64,000 nucleotides of DNA from Symbiodinium natans. Taxonomy: Eukaryota > Sar > Dinophyceae > Suessiales > Symbiodiniaceae. Shown one piece after another: positions 63,665-64,000 of the stretch (positions are counted from its first letter, which is position 1; each line of letters starts with the position of its first letter). The stretch is taken from positions 405,176 to 469,175 of the forward strand of contig CAJNDS010000158.1 in NCBI GenBank assembly GCA_905221605.1, written 5' to 3'. The notes under the pieces are model-generated. The model ran no database searches. It worked only from the letters and a program-made list of their open reading frames with translations, and was not told where the DNA came from. The translations under genes and the position numbers were made by a program.

Positions 63665-63764
63665 TTGGGGTTTGGGGTTTAGGGTTAGGGGTTTAGGGTT
63701 TAGGGTTTAGGGTTTAGGGTTTAGGGTTTAGGGTTAGGGGTTTAGGGTTTAGGGTTTAGGGTTC
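63665..63764 (+). repeat. Telomeric block, TTTAGGG
   Basis: About fourteen units with two TTAGGGG variants. Confidence 0.97.
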
Positions 63765-64000
63765 AGCTGGGCCACATCGGTCCTCCTCTCCTTCTGGCGC
63801 CCCGAGTTAGGGCAGAAGGCTCGCAGTTGTAAAGGCGGTGTGCGCAGACAAGGTGAATTAAGCAGGGGGGGGGGGGGGGAAGGCCACATTCATTCGTGTG
63901 AATAAGATGAGATGATGGACTTCGGAGTTGATTGTGCAGGAATGTACATGGGTACAGTGTAATCCGGATTCAGAACGGGCTTCTGCGCCTCCGATCTGCT

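Noticed and set aside
58000-63764. True chromosome end
   Set aside because: Blocks change orientation repeatedly, are short, and have unique, partly coding sequence between them and to the right edge.
1-64000. CRISPR array, rRNA or bacterial operon
   Set aside because: No regularly spaced repeats with unique spacers of the right form, no rRNA-like segments, and no polycistronic layout or ribosome-binding sites.

Overview
The window looks like nuclear DNA of a dinoflagellate, most likely a Symbiodiniaceae-type genome (inference). Four things point there. (1) About forty blocks of the TTTAGGG telomere-type repeat are scattered through it in both orientations. (2) Genes are cut into very short exons (down to 30-36 nt) whose introns often begin GC or GA instead of GT and end AG; such donors are established for Symbiodinium. 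(3) Gene content is typical: a one-domain voltage-gated channel followed by EF-hand pieces, many pentatricopeptide (PPR) exons, an EF-hand protein and a soluble sulfotransferase. (4) Long runs of simple repeats alternate with GC-rich unique sequence. No bacterial operons, rRNA, tRNA, CRISPR or intact transposase was seen. All boundaries were read by eye from frame continuity and motif logic.

Layout. 1-2.9 kb: no recognisable gene, two telomeric blocks. 3.3-8.7 kb: a voltage-gated cation channel, S1-S6 plus EF-hand remnants, in at least 13 exons. 10.8-12.1 kb: an intronless sulfotransferase, the only long complete ORF. 12.6-14.5 kb: an in-frame 54-bp minisatellite and isolated exons. 16.4-17.6 kb: a small two-helix membrane protein. 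18-27 kb: scattered exons, including a coiled-coil protein with a GC-AG intron. 27.6-30 kb: a Cys/Tyr-rich peptide and a calmodulin/centrin-like EF-hand pair with one GA-AG and one GC-AG intron. 34.8-38.7 kb: a gene with a membrane helix and several exons separated by telomeric blocks. 40.3-41.2 kb: a 133-bp tandem array. 42-50 kb: simple repeats and short exons, ending with a 63-nt intron made almost wholly of TTTAGGG. 51.5-62.9 kb: repeated PPR half-motifs, each on a tiny exon, separated by introns that carry telomeric blocks.

The most unusual signal is the relation between interstitial telomeric repeats and splicing. In several places the block fills an intron, lies immediately after a GT or GC donor, or runs into the acceptor AG, with reading frame preserved across it. 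In the PPR region the introns also fall at one fixed point of the 35-residue repeat, just before the Ala that opens helix B. A second new-looking element is a 95-115 bp dispersed repeat with terminal inverted repeats, possibly a MITE.
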